Below, one piece after another: positions 57,343-64,000 of a DNA stretch of 64,000 nt. The notes below the pieces were generated by a model, which saw nothing but the letters and a program-made list of their open reading frames with translations, was not told where the DNA came from and did not search any database. Source of the DNA: Asanoa iriomotensis (GTDB lineage: Bacteria > Actinomycetota > Actinomycetes > Mycobacteriales > Micromonosporaceae); assembly GCF_016862515.1 (NCBI RefSeq), contig NZ_BONC01000002.1:62001-126000 (forward strand), in the 5' to 3' direction. Made by a program: the position numbers and the translations under genes. Positions within the stretch are counted from its first letter, which is position 1. Each line of letters begins with the position of its first letter.

Positions 57343-57621
57343 TTAACGGGTCACGGCCATGTAGAGGGCGAGTAACAACAAGGTCACGGCTGCGATCGCG
57401 AAGAGCACAATCAGGTCTCGGCGCACCGCGCCGGGCTTGTCCGGAAGCGCCGGAAGGTCGCTGGTCACAACCGCTAGATCACGCAGAGTGCGGGCTGCGT
57501 ACGCGTTGTCGACACGGTCCGTGAACTCGTCCAGCGTCAGTCGCCCGACGGCCGTGTGCTGCTGTAACAGCTCGACCACGCGCTGTCTATCGTCGTCCGA
57601 CGCACGAGTATCCAAAGTCAA
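57343..57621 (-). CDS. Short DUF1707 membrane protein
   Basis: 92 residues from TTG 57621, chosen because GGAGGGG lies 5 nt upstream and DUF1707 begins at once (TLDTRASDDDRQRVVELL). The domain continues TAVGRLTLDEFTDRVDNAY and AARTLRDL; one membrane segment ends the protein (LIVLFAIAAVTLLLLALYMA). Convergent with the exporter. The frame is open 45 codons further upstream, without homology. Function unknown. Confidence 0.8.
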   Translation of the reverse strand: MTLDTRASDDDRQRVVELLQQHTAVGRLTLDEFTDRVDNAYAARTLRDLAVVTSDLPALPDKPGAVRRDLIVLFAIAAVTLLLLALYMAVTR

Positions 57622-57641
57622 CCTATCCCCTCCCTGCGGCC

Positions 57642-57668
57642 GAAAGCGTACGCTCTGAGAGCGCTTTC
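57642..57668. promoter_or_regulatory. Two LacI-like palindromes before the sugar importer
   Basis: AGCGTACGCT (57645-57654) is a perfect palindrome inside GAAAGCGTACGCTCT. GAGAGCGCTTTC (57657-57668) differs at one position from the LacI-family box GAAAGCGCTTTC. The centres are 13 bp apart. They lie between a divergent DUF1707 gene and the sugar importer, so a sugar-responsive LacI-type repressor is the likely reader (inference). Confidence 0.5.
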
Positions 57669-57858
57669 TCGCCTCGTACGAATGCGCTGAAGCCGGTTCC
57701 AGTGCCGTGACCGGATCGTTACGGCAGCGTGTCGACCGCGCGAGGTAGGTCAGCAAATGCGCGAGTATTTTGTGTTTCGGATCGTGAGGGTCCGGGAGGC
57801 TGACAGAGCCGTTCGCCCCCGCGCGGTCCGCTCAACGGCCATGAAGGAGTCCAAGGTT

Positions 57859-58971
57859 ATGCGTAACCGATTTCTGTCGGTCGCCGTCGCCGCTGCTGCG
57901 GTCGGCGCACTGGCACTTGCGGGTTGTGGGTCCGATGACTCGGGCGACGGCGCCGCCGCCGGCGGCGGTGGCGCTGCCAAGAAGGTCGGCGTGATCCTGC
58001 CCGACGCCGCGACCTCGCCGCGCTGGGAGGCCAACGACCGTCCGCTGCTGAAGGCCGCGTTCGACGGCGCCGGCATCACCGCCAACATCCAGAACGCCGA
58101 CGGCGACAAGGCCAAGTTCGGCACCCTCTGCGACAGCATGATCAACGAGGGCGTGTCCGTCCTCCTCATCGTCAACCTCGACTCTGACTCCGGCAGCGCC
58201 TGCCTGAAGAAGGCACAGGGCGCCGGCATCAAGACGATCGACTACGACCGCCTGACCCTCGGCGGCGAGGCGTCGTACTACGTCTCCTTCGACAACGTCC
58301 AGGTCGGCAAGCTGATGGGCGAGGGCCTGACCAAGTGCCTCACCGACGCTGGCAAGACCAAGGCCAACATCATCAAGATCAACGGTGACCCCACCGACAA
58401 CAACGCCGCGCTGTTCAAGCAGGGCTACGACGAGGCGCTGAAGCCGAAGGTGGACAGCGGCGACTACACGATCGTCGGCGACCAGACCGGTAAGTGGGAC
58501 GCCACCGTCGCGGGCACCGCGTTCGAGCAGCTCTACACCCAGGCCGGCGGCAAGGTTGACGGCGTCATCTCCGCCAACGACACCATGGCGCAGGGCATCA
58601 TCGCGCGCCTGACCGCCAACGGCCTCAACGGCAAGGTCCCGATCACGGGCCAGGACGCCAGCAAGGAAGGCCTGCAGGCCATCCTCTCCGGCAACCAGTG
58701 CATGACGGTCTACAAGGCCATCAAGAAGGAGGCCGACACCGCCTCCAAGCTGGCGATCGCTCTGATCAACGGTGAGACCCCGGGCAGCGACCTGGTCAAC
58801 GGCACGGTCAAGGACACCGTCCTCAACAAGGACGTTCCGTCGGCCCTGGCCACCCCGCAGGCCATCTTCAAGGACTCCGTCAAGGACGTCATCGCTGACG
58901 GCTTCTGGAAGGCCAGCGACATCTGCACCGGCCAGTACGCCGCGCTCTGCACGTCCGCCGGCGTTCAGTAA
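57859..58971 (+). CDS. Sugar ABC importer substrate-binding lipoprotein (xylose/ribose type)
   Basis: 370 residues from ATG 57859, with AAGGAG 9 nt upstream; ATG 57841 is an alternative. A lipoprotein signal with lipobox LALAGC places Cys at about 22. The Peripla_BP_4 fold follows: VGVILPDAATSPRWEAND, VLLIVNLDSDSGSACLKKA, GIKTIDYDRLTLGG and VDGVISANDTMAQGII. These resemble XylF-type xylose binders, but the sugar cannot be fixed from sequence. A strong hairpin separates it from the ATPase gene. Confidence 0.93.
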   Translation: MRNRFLSVAVAAAAVGALALAGCGSDDSGDGAAAGGGGAAKKVGVILPDAATSPRWEANDRPLLKAAFDGAGITANIQNADGDKAKFGTLCDSMINEGVSVLLIVNLDSDSGSACLKKAQGAGIKTIDYDRLTLGGEASYYVSFDNVQVGKLMGEGLTKCLTDAGKTKANIIKINGDPTDNNAALFKQGYDEALKPKVDSGDYTIVGDQTGKWDATVAGTAFEQLYTQAGGKVDGVISANDTMAQGIIARLTANGLNGKVPITGQDASKEGLQAILSGNQCMTVYKAIKKEADTASKLAIALINGETPGSDLVNGTVKDTVLNKDVPSALATPQAIFKDSVKDVIADGFWKASDICTGQYAALCTSAGVQ

Positions 58972-58982
58972 CCAATGCCGAA

Positions 58983-59011
58983 GGGCCCGGCAGGGATGAC
59001 CTGCCGGGCCC
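58983..59011 (+). terminator. 12-bp hairpin between binding protein and ATPase genes
   Basis: GGGCCCGGCAGG (58983-58994) pairs perfectly with CCTGCCGGGCCC (59000-59011) around GATGA, 11 nt after the binding-protein stop. It has no T-run. It probably ends or stabilises part of the transcripts, giving more binding protein than ATPase and permease. Confidence 0.6.
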
Positions 59012-59068
59012 TCTGGGCGCTTAAGGCCACGGTTACTGCCGGGCCGGGAAACAACTAGTGAGGTGACC

Positions 59069-59890
59069 ATGACGGTGCCGGAGGTTGCTGCGGGGGCGGC
59101 GACGGCGACGGACGACGCCGCGCCGCTGCTTTCGCTGCGTGGTATCAACAAGAGCTTCGGTGCGGTCCACGTCCTGCAGGACGTGGACTTCGATGCATAT
59201 GCGGGACAGGTGACCGCGCTCGTCGGCGACAACGGCGCGGGCAAAAGCACCCTGATCAAGGGGATCGCCGGCAGTCAGCCGTTCGATTCCGGGGAGTACG
59301 TCTTCGACGGCCGGCCGGTCTCGGTGACGAACCCCAAGCACGCCAACGATCTCGGCATCGAGGTCGTCTACCAGGACCTGGCGCTCTGCGACAACCTGGA
59401 CATCGTCGACAACCTGTTCCTGGGCCGCGAGGTCACCAAGAACGGCATCCTCGACGAGGCGACCATGGAGCGCCGGGCTCAGGAGACGCTGGCCGGCCTG
59501 TCGGTCCGCACGGTCAAGTCGATCCGTCAGGTGGTCGCCAGCCTCTCCGGTGGCCAGCGCCAGACGGTCGCGATCGCCCGCGCGGTGATCTGGAACTCCA
59601 AGCTCGTGGTGCTCGACGAGCCGACCGCCGCCCTCGGCGTCGCGCAGACCGAGCAGGTGCTGCGGCTGGTGCGCCAGTTGGCCGACAACGGCCTCGCGGT
59701 CGTGCTGATCAGCCACAACCTCAACGACGTGTTCCAGGTCGCCGACCGGATCTCGGTCCTCTACCTGGGTCGCATGGCAGCACAGATGAAGGCCAAGGAC
59801 GTGAAGAGCAACCAGGTCGTCGAGGTCATCACGACCGGCCGGTCGGATGCCATCGGTGGCATCACCAACGGCAACGGGGAGTTGAAATGA
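59069..59890 (+). CDS. Sugar ABC importer ATP-binding protein, single domain
   Basis: 273 residues from ATG 59069; GTG 59063 is in frame. Walker A GDNGAGKSTLIKGIAG (about 52), signature LSGGQRQTVAIARAV and Walker B LVVLDEPTAAL are intact. It has one ATPase domain, unlike the two-domain RbsA/XylG. It would act as a dimer, as in FrcA-type importers. ATGA overlap with the permease. Confidence 0.93.
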   Translation: MTVPEVAAGAATATDDAAPLLSLRGINKSFGAVHVLQDVDFDAYAGQVTALVGDNGAGKSTLIKGIAGSQPFDSGEYVFDGRPVSVTNPKHANDLGIEVVYQDLALCDNLDIVDNLFLGREVTKNGILDEATMERRAQETLAGLSVRTVKSIRQVVASLSGGQRQTVAIARAVIWNSKLVVLDEPTAALGVAQTEQVLRLVRQLADNGLAVVLISHNLNDVFQVADRISVLYLGRMAAQMKAKDVKSNQVVEVITTGRSDAIGGITNGNGELK

Positions 59891-61161
59891 GCACCCCGAC
59901 GAAGGTCGAGACCCCCGAGGAGCACGTCGACGAGACGGCGGCCCCGACCAACCCGCTCGCCGCCGCGGTCGGCAACTGGTGGGCCCGGGTCCGCGGCGGC
60001 GACGCCGGCTCCCTGCCGGCCCTGCTCGGCATCATCGCCCTGGTCATCGTGTTCGCGGCGTTGCGCCCCAACACGTTCACCAACGCGTTCAACTTCGCCA
60101 ACCTGATCCACCAGGCGGCGGCCGTCATCGTCATCGCGATGGGCCTGGTCTTCGTCCTGTTGCTGGGTGAGATCGACCTGTCGGCCGGTTACACGGCGGG
60201 CACGGCGGCGGCGGTGATGGGCGTCGTGGTCACGCGCTGGGGTTGGTCGTGGCCGGTGGGCCTGCTGGCCTGTCTGGTCACCGGCGCCGTGGTCGGCCTG
60301 CTGATCGGTCTGCTGGTGGCCAAGCTCGGCATCCCGTCGTTCGTCGTGACCCTGGCGGCGTTCCTCGGCCTGCAGGGCGTGCTGCTCCAGCTGATCGGCG
60401 AGGGCGGCACGATCCCGATCCGCGACGAGACGCTCCGTGCGATCAACAACAACGACATGCCGGTCTGGTTGGGCTGGGCGCTGTTCGCCGTGGTTGTCGT
60501 CGGCTACGCGGCCATCGTGCTGCGACGGGGCGCGAAGCGCCGGGCCAGCGGCCTGACCGCTGAGGCAATCCAGGTGACCTTCGCCAAGATCGCCGCGCTG
60601 GTGGTGCTGCTCGGTCTGGCCACGTACTGGCTCAGCATCGAACGCAGCCGCAACCCCGCGATCACCTCGCTCAAGGGCGTCCCGATCGTGGTGGCGATCC
60701 TGCTCGTCCTGCTGGTCGGCCTGACCTTCGTGCTCACCAAGACGTCGTTCGGCCGGCACGTCTACGCGGTCGGCGGCAACGCCGAGGCGGCCCGCCGCGC
60801 CGGCATCAACGTCGGCATGGTCAAGCTGGCCTGCTTCATGATCGCATCGACGTTGGCAGCGGTCGGCGGCATCATGCTCGCCAGCCGCGACAACTCGATC
60901 TCGCCGTCAACCGGTGGCGCCTCAACGCTGCTGTACGCGGTGGGCGCGGCGGTCATCGGCGGCACCAGCCTCTTCGGCGGCAAGGGCCGGATCGTCGACG
61001 CCATCCTCGGTGGCTTCGTGATCGCGATCATCATCAACGGCATGGGCCTGCTCAACCAGCCGTCCGCCGTGGTCTACATGGTGACGGGCCTGGTCCTGCT
61101 GGTAGCGGCAAGCGTCGACGCGATCTCGCGCCGGCGGGCTCGGTCTACGGGTCGGGTCTAG
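59887..61161 (+). CDS. Sugar ABC importer permease (XylH/RbsC-like)
   Basis: 424 residues with about ten to twelve hydrophobic segments after a 45-residue polar N-terminus. LLLGEIDLSAGYTAGTAAAV is the loop typical of this family, and YAVGGNAEAARRAGINVG the conserved cytoplasmic loop. It ends with a basic tail. Forms the importer with the two genes upstream. Confidence 0.94.
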   Translation: MSTPTKVETPEEHVDETAAPTNPLAAAVGNWWARVRGGDAGSLPALLGIIALVIVFAALRPNTFTNAFNFANLIHQAAAVIVIAMGLVFVLLLGEIDLSAGYTAGTAAAVMGVVVTRWGWSWPVGLLACLVTGAVVGLLIGLLVAKLGIPSFVVTLAAFLGLQGVLLQLIGEGGTIPIRDETLRAINNNDMPVWLGWALFAVVVVGYAAIVLRRGAKRRASGLTAEAIQVTFAKIAALVVLLGLATYWLSIERSRNPAITSLKGVPIVVAILLVLLVGLTFVLTKTSFGRHVYAVGGNAEAARRAGINVGMVKLACFMIASTLAAVGGIMLASRDNSISPSTGGASTLLYAVGAAVIGGTSLFGGKGRIVDAILGGFVIAIIINGMGLLNQPSAVVYMVTGLVLLVAASVDAISRRRARSTGRV

Positions 61162-61174
61162 CGCTTGTTCTGAG

Positions 61175-61213
61175 GAAGGCCCGGCGGCTGTGCCGCCGGG
61201 CCTTCTTTCTTTG
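61175..61213 (+). terminator. Intrinsic terminator of the sugar ABC operon
   Basis: GAAGGCCCGGCGGC (61175-61188) pairs perfectly with GCCGCCGGGCCTTC (61192-61205) around TGT and is followed by TTTCTTT. The strongest classical terminator in the window. Confidence 0.85.
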
Positions 61214-61226
61214 GTTGCGGTCTGTT

Positions 61227-61287
61227 GGGCGGATCTCGTCGTCGGGCTTCGCTCAGGGCGACCAGAACCTCCGGACGGTGACAAGGT
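61227..61287 (+). repeat. Decayed copy of the inverted-repeat arm
   Basis: GGGCGGATCTCGTCGTCGGG and the next three bases match 20 of 23 positions of the outer arm of the element at 61499; further on CCTCCGGACGGTGACAAGGT resembles its inner arm. A third, diverged copy of the arm. Confidence 0.55.
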
Positions 61288-61295
61288 TGGTCGGG

Positions 61296-61490
61296 CCGCG
61301 GCTGGCGGTGGTGGCGTGGCCGCGGGACCGCCGCGCGGGGCTGGTTGGTTGTGTCGGTCCGACCGCGGCTGGCGGCGGTGACCTGGCCGCGGGACCACCG
61401 CGCATGGCACGTCGGTTGTGCCGGTCAGACCGCGACGGGCGGCGATGACCCGGCCACGAGACCACCCGGCGCCCGCACACCCCTCCCCCG
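61296..61490. repeat. 67-bp tandem repeat, nearly three copies
   Basis: CCGCGGCTGGCGG begins at 61296 and 61363, and CCGCGACGGGCGG at 61430, a period of exactly 67. Each unit continues with TGGCCGCGGGACC-like and GGTTGTGTCGG-like parts. The last copy is diverged and cut short. As 67 is not a multiple of three, the repeat is not coding in any one frame. Confidence 0.75.
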
Positions 61491-61498
61491 GGGGCAGG

Positions 61499-61640
61499 GG
61501 GTGGATCTCCTCGTCGGGCGTAGCCCGACCAATCAGGATCTCCGGATGGGACAAGGTGGAGCGCCCAACCGGACGAACGACCTTGTCCCCATCCGGAGAT
61601 CCTGATGCCCTAAGGCCACGCCCGACGAGGAGATCCACCC
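61499..61640. repeat. 142-bp interrupted inverted repeat
   Basis: Outer arms of 23 bp (61499-61521 and 61618-61640) are perfect complements. Inner arms (61532-61557 and 61580-61606) match over 26 bases with one extra G in the right arm. Unpaired 10- and 11-nt parts lie between, and 22 nt form the centre. No ORF of note. The shape is that of a non-autonomous or REP-type element. Confidence 0.75.
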
Positions 61641-61664
61641 AAGCGGTGCGCACCAAATGGCGGT

Positions 61665-62150
61665 TCAAGACGTAGCGATAGCGGCGACCGCCGCACCCGT
61701 CAGATGCACCAGATCCGACGGGGCCAGCTCAAGCTGCAGCCCCCGCTTACCGGCAGAAACAAAGATCGTCTCGTGCCCCAGGGCCGACTCGTCCAGCACG
61801 ATCGGCAGCCGCGACCGCTGTCCCAGCGGCGAGATGCCACCGGTGACGTAGCCGGTCGCCCGTTCCGCGGCAACAGGCTCGGCCATCGCGGCCCGCTTGC
61901 CACCAAGCGCGACCGCGAGCGCCTTCAGGTCCAGTGACCGGGCCACCGGCACCACGCCCACGCCGAGTTGGCCGTCGACCGTGGCGACCAGGGTCTTGAA
62001 CACCCGGGGTGGGTCGATGCCGAGCGCCGCCGCGACCGCCTCGCCGTAGGCCGGCGTTTTCGGGTCGACCTCGTACGGATGCGTGGTGAACGGAACCTTC
62101 TCACGCGTCAGCACCACTGTCGCCGGGGTTCCCTGGGCTCGCTTGGCCAC
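61665..62150 (-). CDS. ybaK: Cys-tRNA(Pro)/aminoacyl-tRNA deacylase, YbaK/EbsC type
   Basis: 161 residues. Clears mischarged tRNA. MAKRAQGTPATVVLTREKV opens it, the conserved lysine lies in VFKTLVAT (about residue 53), and GYVTGGISPLGQRSRLP holds the GGISPLG loop of the family. Its first 50 nt overlap the end of the methyltransferase gene upstream in another frame, so the two are likely co-expressed. Confidence 0.93.
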   Translation of the reverse strand: MAKRAQGTPATVVLTREKVPFTTHPYEVDPKTPAYGEAVAAALGIDPPRVFKTLVATVDGQLGVGVVPVARSLDLKALAVALGGKRAAMAEPVAAERATGYVTGGISPLGQRSRLPIVLDESALGHETIFVSAGKRGLQLELAPSDLVHLTGAAVAAIATS

Positions 62151-63312
62151 CCTCGAAGGTTATCGGTGTCGCCAGGACGGCGACCTGGGCACCCGCCACT
62201 CGGGTCAGCAGCAGCGACGTCGACGCCGGCCCGGACAGCCGCAGGTCGCGCCGGAGCTGGGCCGGGTCCAGGGCCGAGCCTCGCTTGAGGATCTCCACCG
62301 TTCCCACACCGCGGGCGCGCAGTTCGGCCCGCAGTCGTTTGAGCGAGAACGGCAGCACGTCGGTCACCCGGAAGCATCGCGCGAAACCCGTCGCCACCGC
62401 CGCGGAGGACCAGACATAAGCGATCGTCGGATCGCCCAGCCGGCCGTCGACCAGGGTGGCGAACTCCGCCACCAGCCCCGCCCGGACCACGGCGCCGTCG
62501 GGGTCGTAGAGGAACTCGCCGACCGGGCCGACCGGGGCCGCCTCCGTGCCCGAGCCGGTCAGCTCGCCCGCCACCCCAGCTCGCAGGACGGTCGCCCGGC
62601 GCGGCACCGCCGCCAGCTCGCCGCACCACAGTGTCGCCTCGACCACGTCGCGGTCGACGCTGACCAGCTCGGTCTCCGCACCAGGGGGCACGCGGGCGTG
62701 GTCGAAACCCGGCGCCACCTTGACCGCCAGCCGCGGCACCCGGGCGGCCAGGCCCTCGACGAAGTCCCACGGCGGCGAGTACGCGGCCGGGTCGAACACC
62801 CGGCGGCCACCCGTCGAGCGGCGGGCCGGATCGCAGAACACCGCGTCGAAGCCGCTCACGTCGAAGGTCGTGGCGTCGGCCTGTACCACCGAGAAGAGCC
62901 CGGCCCCGTTCGCCGCCGCGACCGCCGCGGTGGTCTCGTCGAGCTCGACGCCGACCACCCGGATCCCCGCCCGGGCGGCCGCCAGCGCGTCCGCACCGAT
63001 CCCGCACCCCAGGTCGACCAGCGACCGCACGCCGGCCGCGACCAGCCGGGCCGCCCGCCGCTCCGCGACCACCGATCGGGTGGCCTGCTCGAGGCCCGCC
63101 CGGGTGAAGAACAGGTGTTCCGCGTCGACGCCGAACTTCACGACCGCCTGCCGGCGTAACGTGGCCTGGGTCAGCGCGGCGGAGGCAAGGTCGGGCGGCA
63201 CGCCCGCCGACCGCAGCGCGGCGGCCGCGGCGAGCGGGTCGCCGCCGGCCAGCGAAGTCGCCCTGGACAGAGCGGCTTCACCAGCGGGCGTACGCAGCAC
63301 GGCAACGTTCAC
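62101..63312 (-). CDS. Class I SAM-dependent methyltransferase, THUMP-like domain family
   Basis: 403 residues, GTG start. The SAM site is VDLGCGIGADALAAARAG (about 101-118), with VVGVELDETT after it; FDAVFCDPARRS (about 155) is the substrate-side motif. The C-terminal region (about 300-400) matches the THUMP-like domain of this actinobacterial family. An RNA or other nucleic-acid target is likely but unproved. GAGAAT 6 nt upstream of the GTG could be a leaderless -10. Confidence 0.88.
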   Translation of the reverse strand: MNVAVLRTPAGEAALSRATSLAGGDPLAAAAALRSAGVPPDLASAALTQATLRRQAVVKFGVDAEHLFFTRAGLEQATRSVVAERRAARLVAAGVRSLVDLGCGIGADALAAARAGIRVVGVELDETTAAVAAANGAGLFSVVQADATTFDVSGFDAVFCDPARRSTGGRRVFDPAAYSPPWDFVEGLAARVPRLAVKVAPGFDHARVPPGAETELVSVDRDVVEATLWCGELAAVPRRATVLRAGVAGELTGSGTEAAPVGPVGEFLYDPDGAVVRAGLVAEFATLVDGRLGDPTIAYVWSSAAVATGFARCFRVTDVLPFSLKRLRAELRARGVGTVEILKRGSALDPAQLRRDLRLSGPASTSLLLTRVAGAQVAVLATPITFEGGQASPGNPGDSGADA

Positions 63313-63339
63313 GGACCGATTCTCCCGCGGTGTGGCGGG

Positions 63340-63411
63340 CTGGCACTCTCCTTGACGGAGTGCTAGTCGCGGAATAACCTGCGATTAGCACTCTCGGTCT
63401 GAGGGTGCCAA
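63340..63411 (+). promoter_or_regulatory. groES promoter flanked by two CIRCE operators
   Basis: CIRCE 1 is CTGGCACTC-N9-GAGTGCTAG (63340-63366). CIRCE 2 is TTAGCACTC-N9-GGGTGCCAA (63385-63411). Between them is a promoter: TTGACG (63352-63357), which lies in the N9 of CIRCE 1, 17 nt, then TAACCT (63375-63380). HrcA bound at both sites would block RNA polymerase. Transcription should start near 63387, inside CIRCE 2. Confidence 0.9.
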
Positions 63412-63528
63412 CAACGCCAGGCAGGCCCGGCACCCGCGACGACGGACCCGCCCTGGTGGCATGAGGCAAATTGGCGCCGGCCGGATCCTCGGCCGGTTAC
63501 GAACCTGATACCCCAGGAGGGTATGCCC

Positions 63529-63837
63529 GTGACTACCGCGACCAAGGTTGCGATCAAGCCGCTCGAGGACCGCATCCTCGTCCAGGCCAACGAGGCCGAG
63601 ACGACCACGGCGTCGGGCATCGTGATCCCCGACACCGCCAAGGAGAAGCCGCAAGAGGGCACCGTCATCGCCGTCGGCCCGGGCCGGGTCGACGACAACG
63701 GCAACCGCGTCCCGGTTGACGTCAAGGTCGGCGACACGGTGATCTACTCGAAGTACGGCGGCACCGAGGTCAAGTACGCCGGCGAGGAGTACCTGGTGCT
63801 CTCCGCCCGCGACGTCCTCGCGGTCATCGAGAAGTAA
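63529..63837 (+). CDS. groES: Co-chaperonin GroES
   Basis: 102 residues from GTG 63529 ([18 protein letters not shown]), chosen because AGGAGG ends 8 nt upstream; ATG 63523 is only 2 nt from it. The mobile loop [18 protein letters not shown], then [15 protein letters not shown] and [13 protein letters not shown] are typical. It caps GroEL during folding. Controlled by HrcA through the CIRCE pair. Confidence 0.96.
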   Translation: MTTATKVAIKPLEDRILVQANEAETTTASGIVIPDTAKEKPQEGTVIAVGPGRVDDNGNRVPVDVKVGDTVIYSKYGGTEVKYAGEEYLVLSARDVLAVIEK

Positions 63838-63855
63838 GCGACCAGAAGCTGAAGT

Positions 63856-63899
63856 GCGCGTCGCCCCGGACCGGTTCTGCCCGGGCCGGGGCCTCGCGC
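63856..63899 (+). promoter_or_regulatory. Hairpin between groES and groEL
   Basis: CCCCGG (63864-63869) pairs with CCGGGG (63886-63891), inner CCGG pairs extend it, and outer GCGCG/CGCGC (63856-63860 and 63895-63899) add to the stem. It lies 17 nt before groEL and may tune the groES to groEL ratio. Confidence 0.4.
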
Positions 63900-63916
63900 G
63901 TTTGAAGGGACTTTAA

Positions 63917-64000
63917 ATGGCAAAGATCCTGAGCTTCTCGGACGACGCTCGGCACCTTCTCGAGCACGGCGTCAACACCCTCGCGGACACGGTCAAGGTC
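63917..64000 (+). CDS. groEL: Chaperonin GroEL, 5' end only
   Basis: 28 residues are in the window, from ATG 63917 (MAKILSFSDDARHLLEHG to ADTVKV), the usual start of GroEL. GAAGGGA lies 7-10 nt upstream. The gene runs off the window. The groES-linked copy is the GroEL1 type in actinobacteria that have two. Confidence 0.95.
   Translation, partial: MAKILSFSDDARHLLEHGVNTLADTVKV

Noticed and set aside
61296-61490. CRISPR-like array
   Set aside because: The units are adjacent 67-bp copies without unique spacers, and no cas genes are near.
61190-61675. Several short frames on both strands in the repeat block
   Set aside because: They follow the 67-bp and inverted repeats, lack ribosome binding sites and have Arg/Pro-rich shadow composition.

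Overview
The window is high-GC DNA from an actinobacterial chromosome. Gene order, the fused tails on ribosomal proteins, and the DUF1707, F420 and WXG100/DUF1023 genes fit the family Micromonosporaceae best; the family assignment is inference, not a database result. No phage, insertion sequence, CRISPR array, tRNA or rRNA was seen.

Layout. (1) 1-9454: the end of the S10 operon (rplW tail to rpsQ), the spc operon (rplN to rplO) and secY, nearly all on + with TGATG or GTGA overlaps. (2) 9454-14155: adk, map, an S9 peptidase and a DUF1707 protein, then infA behind its own promoter and a folded leader. (3) 14251-18525: rpmJ, rpsM, rpsK, rpsD, rpoA, rplQ, truA (alpha operon). (4) 18526-31498: accessory genes: a methyltransferase, an ABC-F ATPase, a small envelope glycosylation cluster (flippase-like protein, two glycosyltransferases, a GT-C-like membrane protein), an aldo/keto reductase, thiD, a large membrane protein with a disordered tail, and a MazF-type toxin-antitoxin pair. 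(5) 31650-36447: an NnaR-like regulator behind a GlnR-type site, rplM-rpsI, glmM, an aminotransferase. (6) 36444-45960: a TetR regulator divergent from a DrrAB-type exporter, an MmpS-like protein, glmS, an F420-dependent oxidoreductase, and a WXG100-like/DUF1023 pair. (7) 46109-53726: a compact chain acpS, nnrED, alr, hydrolase, tsaE, ung, tsaB, rimI, tsaD, joining envelope, repair and tRNA t6A modification genes. (8) 53771-61161: a heterodimeric ABC exporter with one intact and one lost ATP site, and a xylose/ribose-type sugar importer behind LacI-like palindromes. (9) 61162-61664: a gene-free 0.5 kb block of tandem and inverted repeats. (10) 61665-64000: a YbaK-type deacylase, a THUMP-like methyltransferase, and groES-groEL under two CIRCE operators.

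The most unusual items are the repeat block at 61.2-61.64 kb, the complementary loss of ATP-site motifs in the exporter pair, the GlnR-type box before the nnaR-like gene, the many genes whose -10 hexamer sits 5-7 nt before the start codon (leaderless mRNAs), and a group of strong hairpins in leaders and gene junctions (thiD, infA, rpsM, rpsD-rpoA, rpsI-glmM, sugar-ABC).
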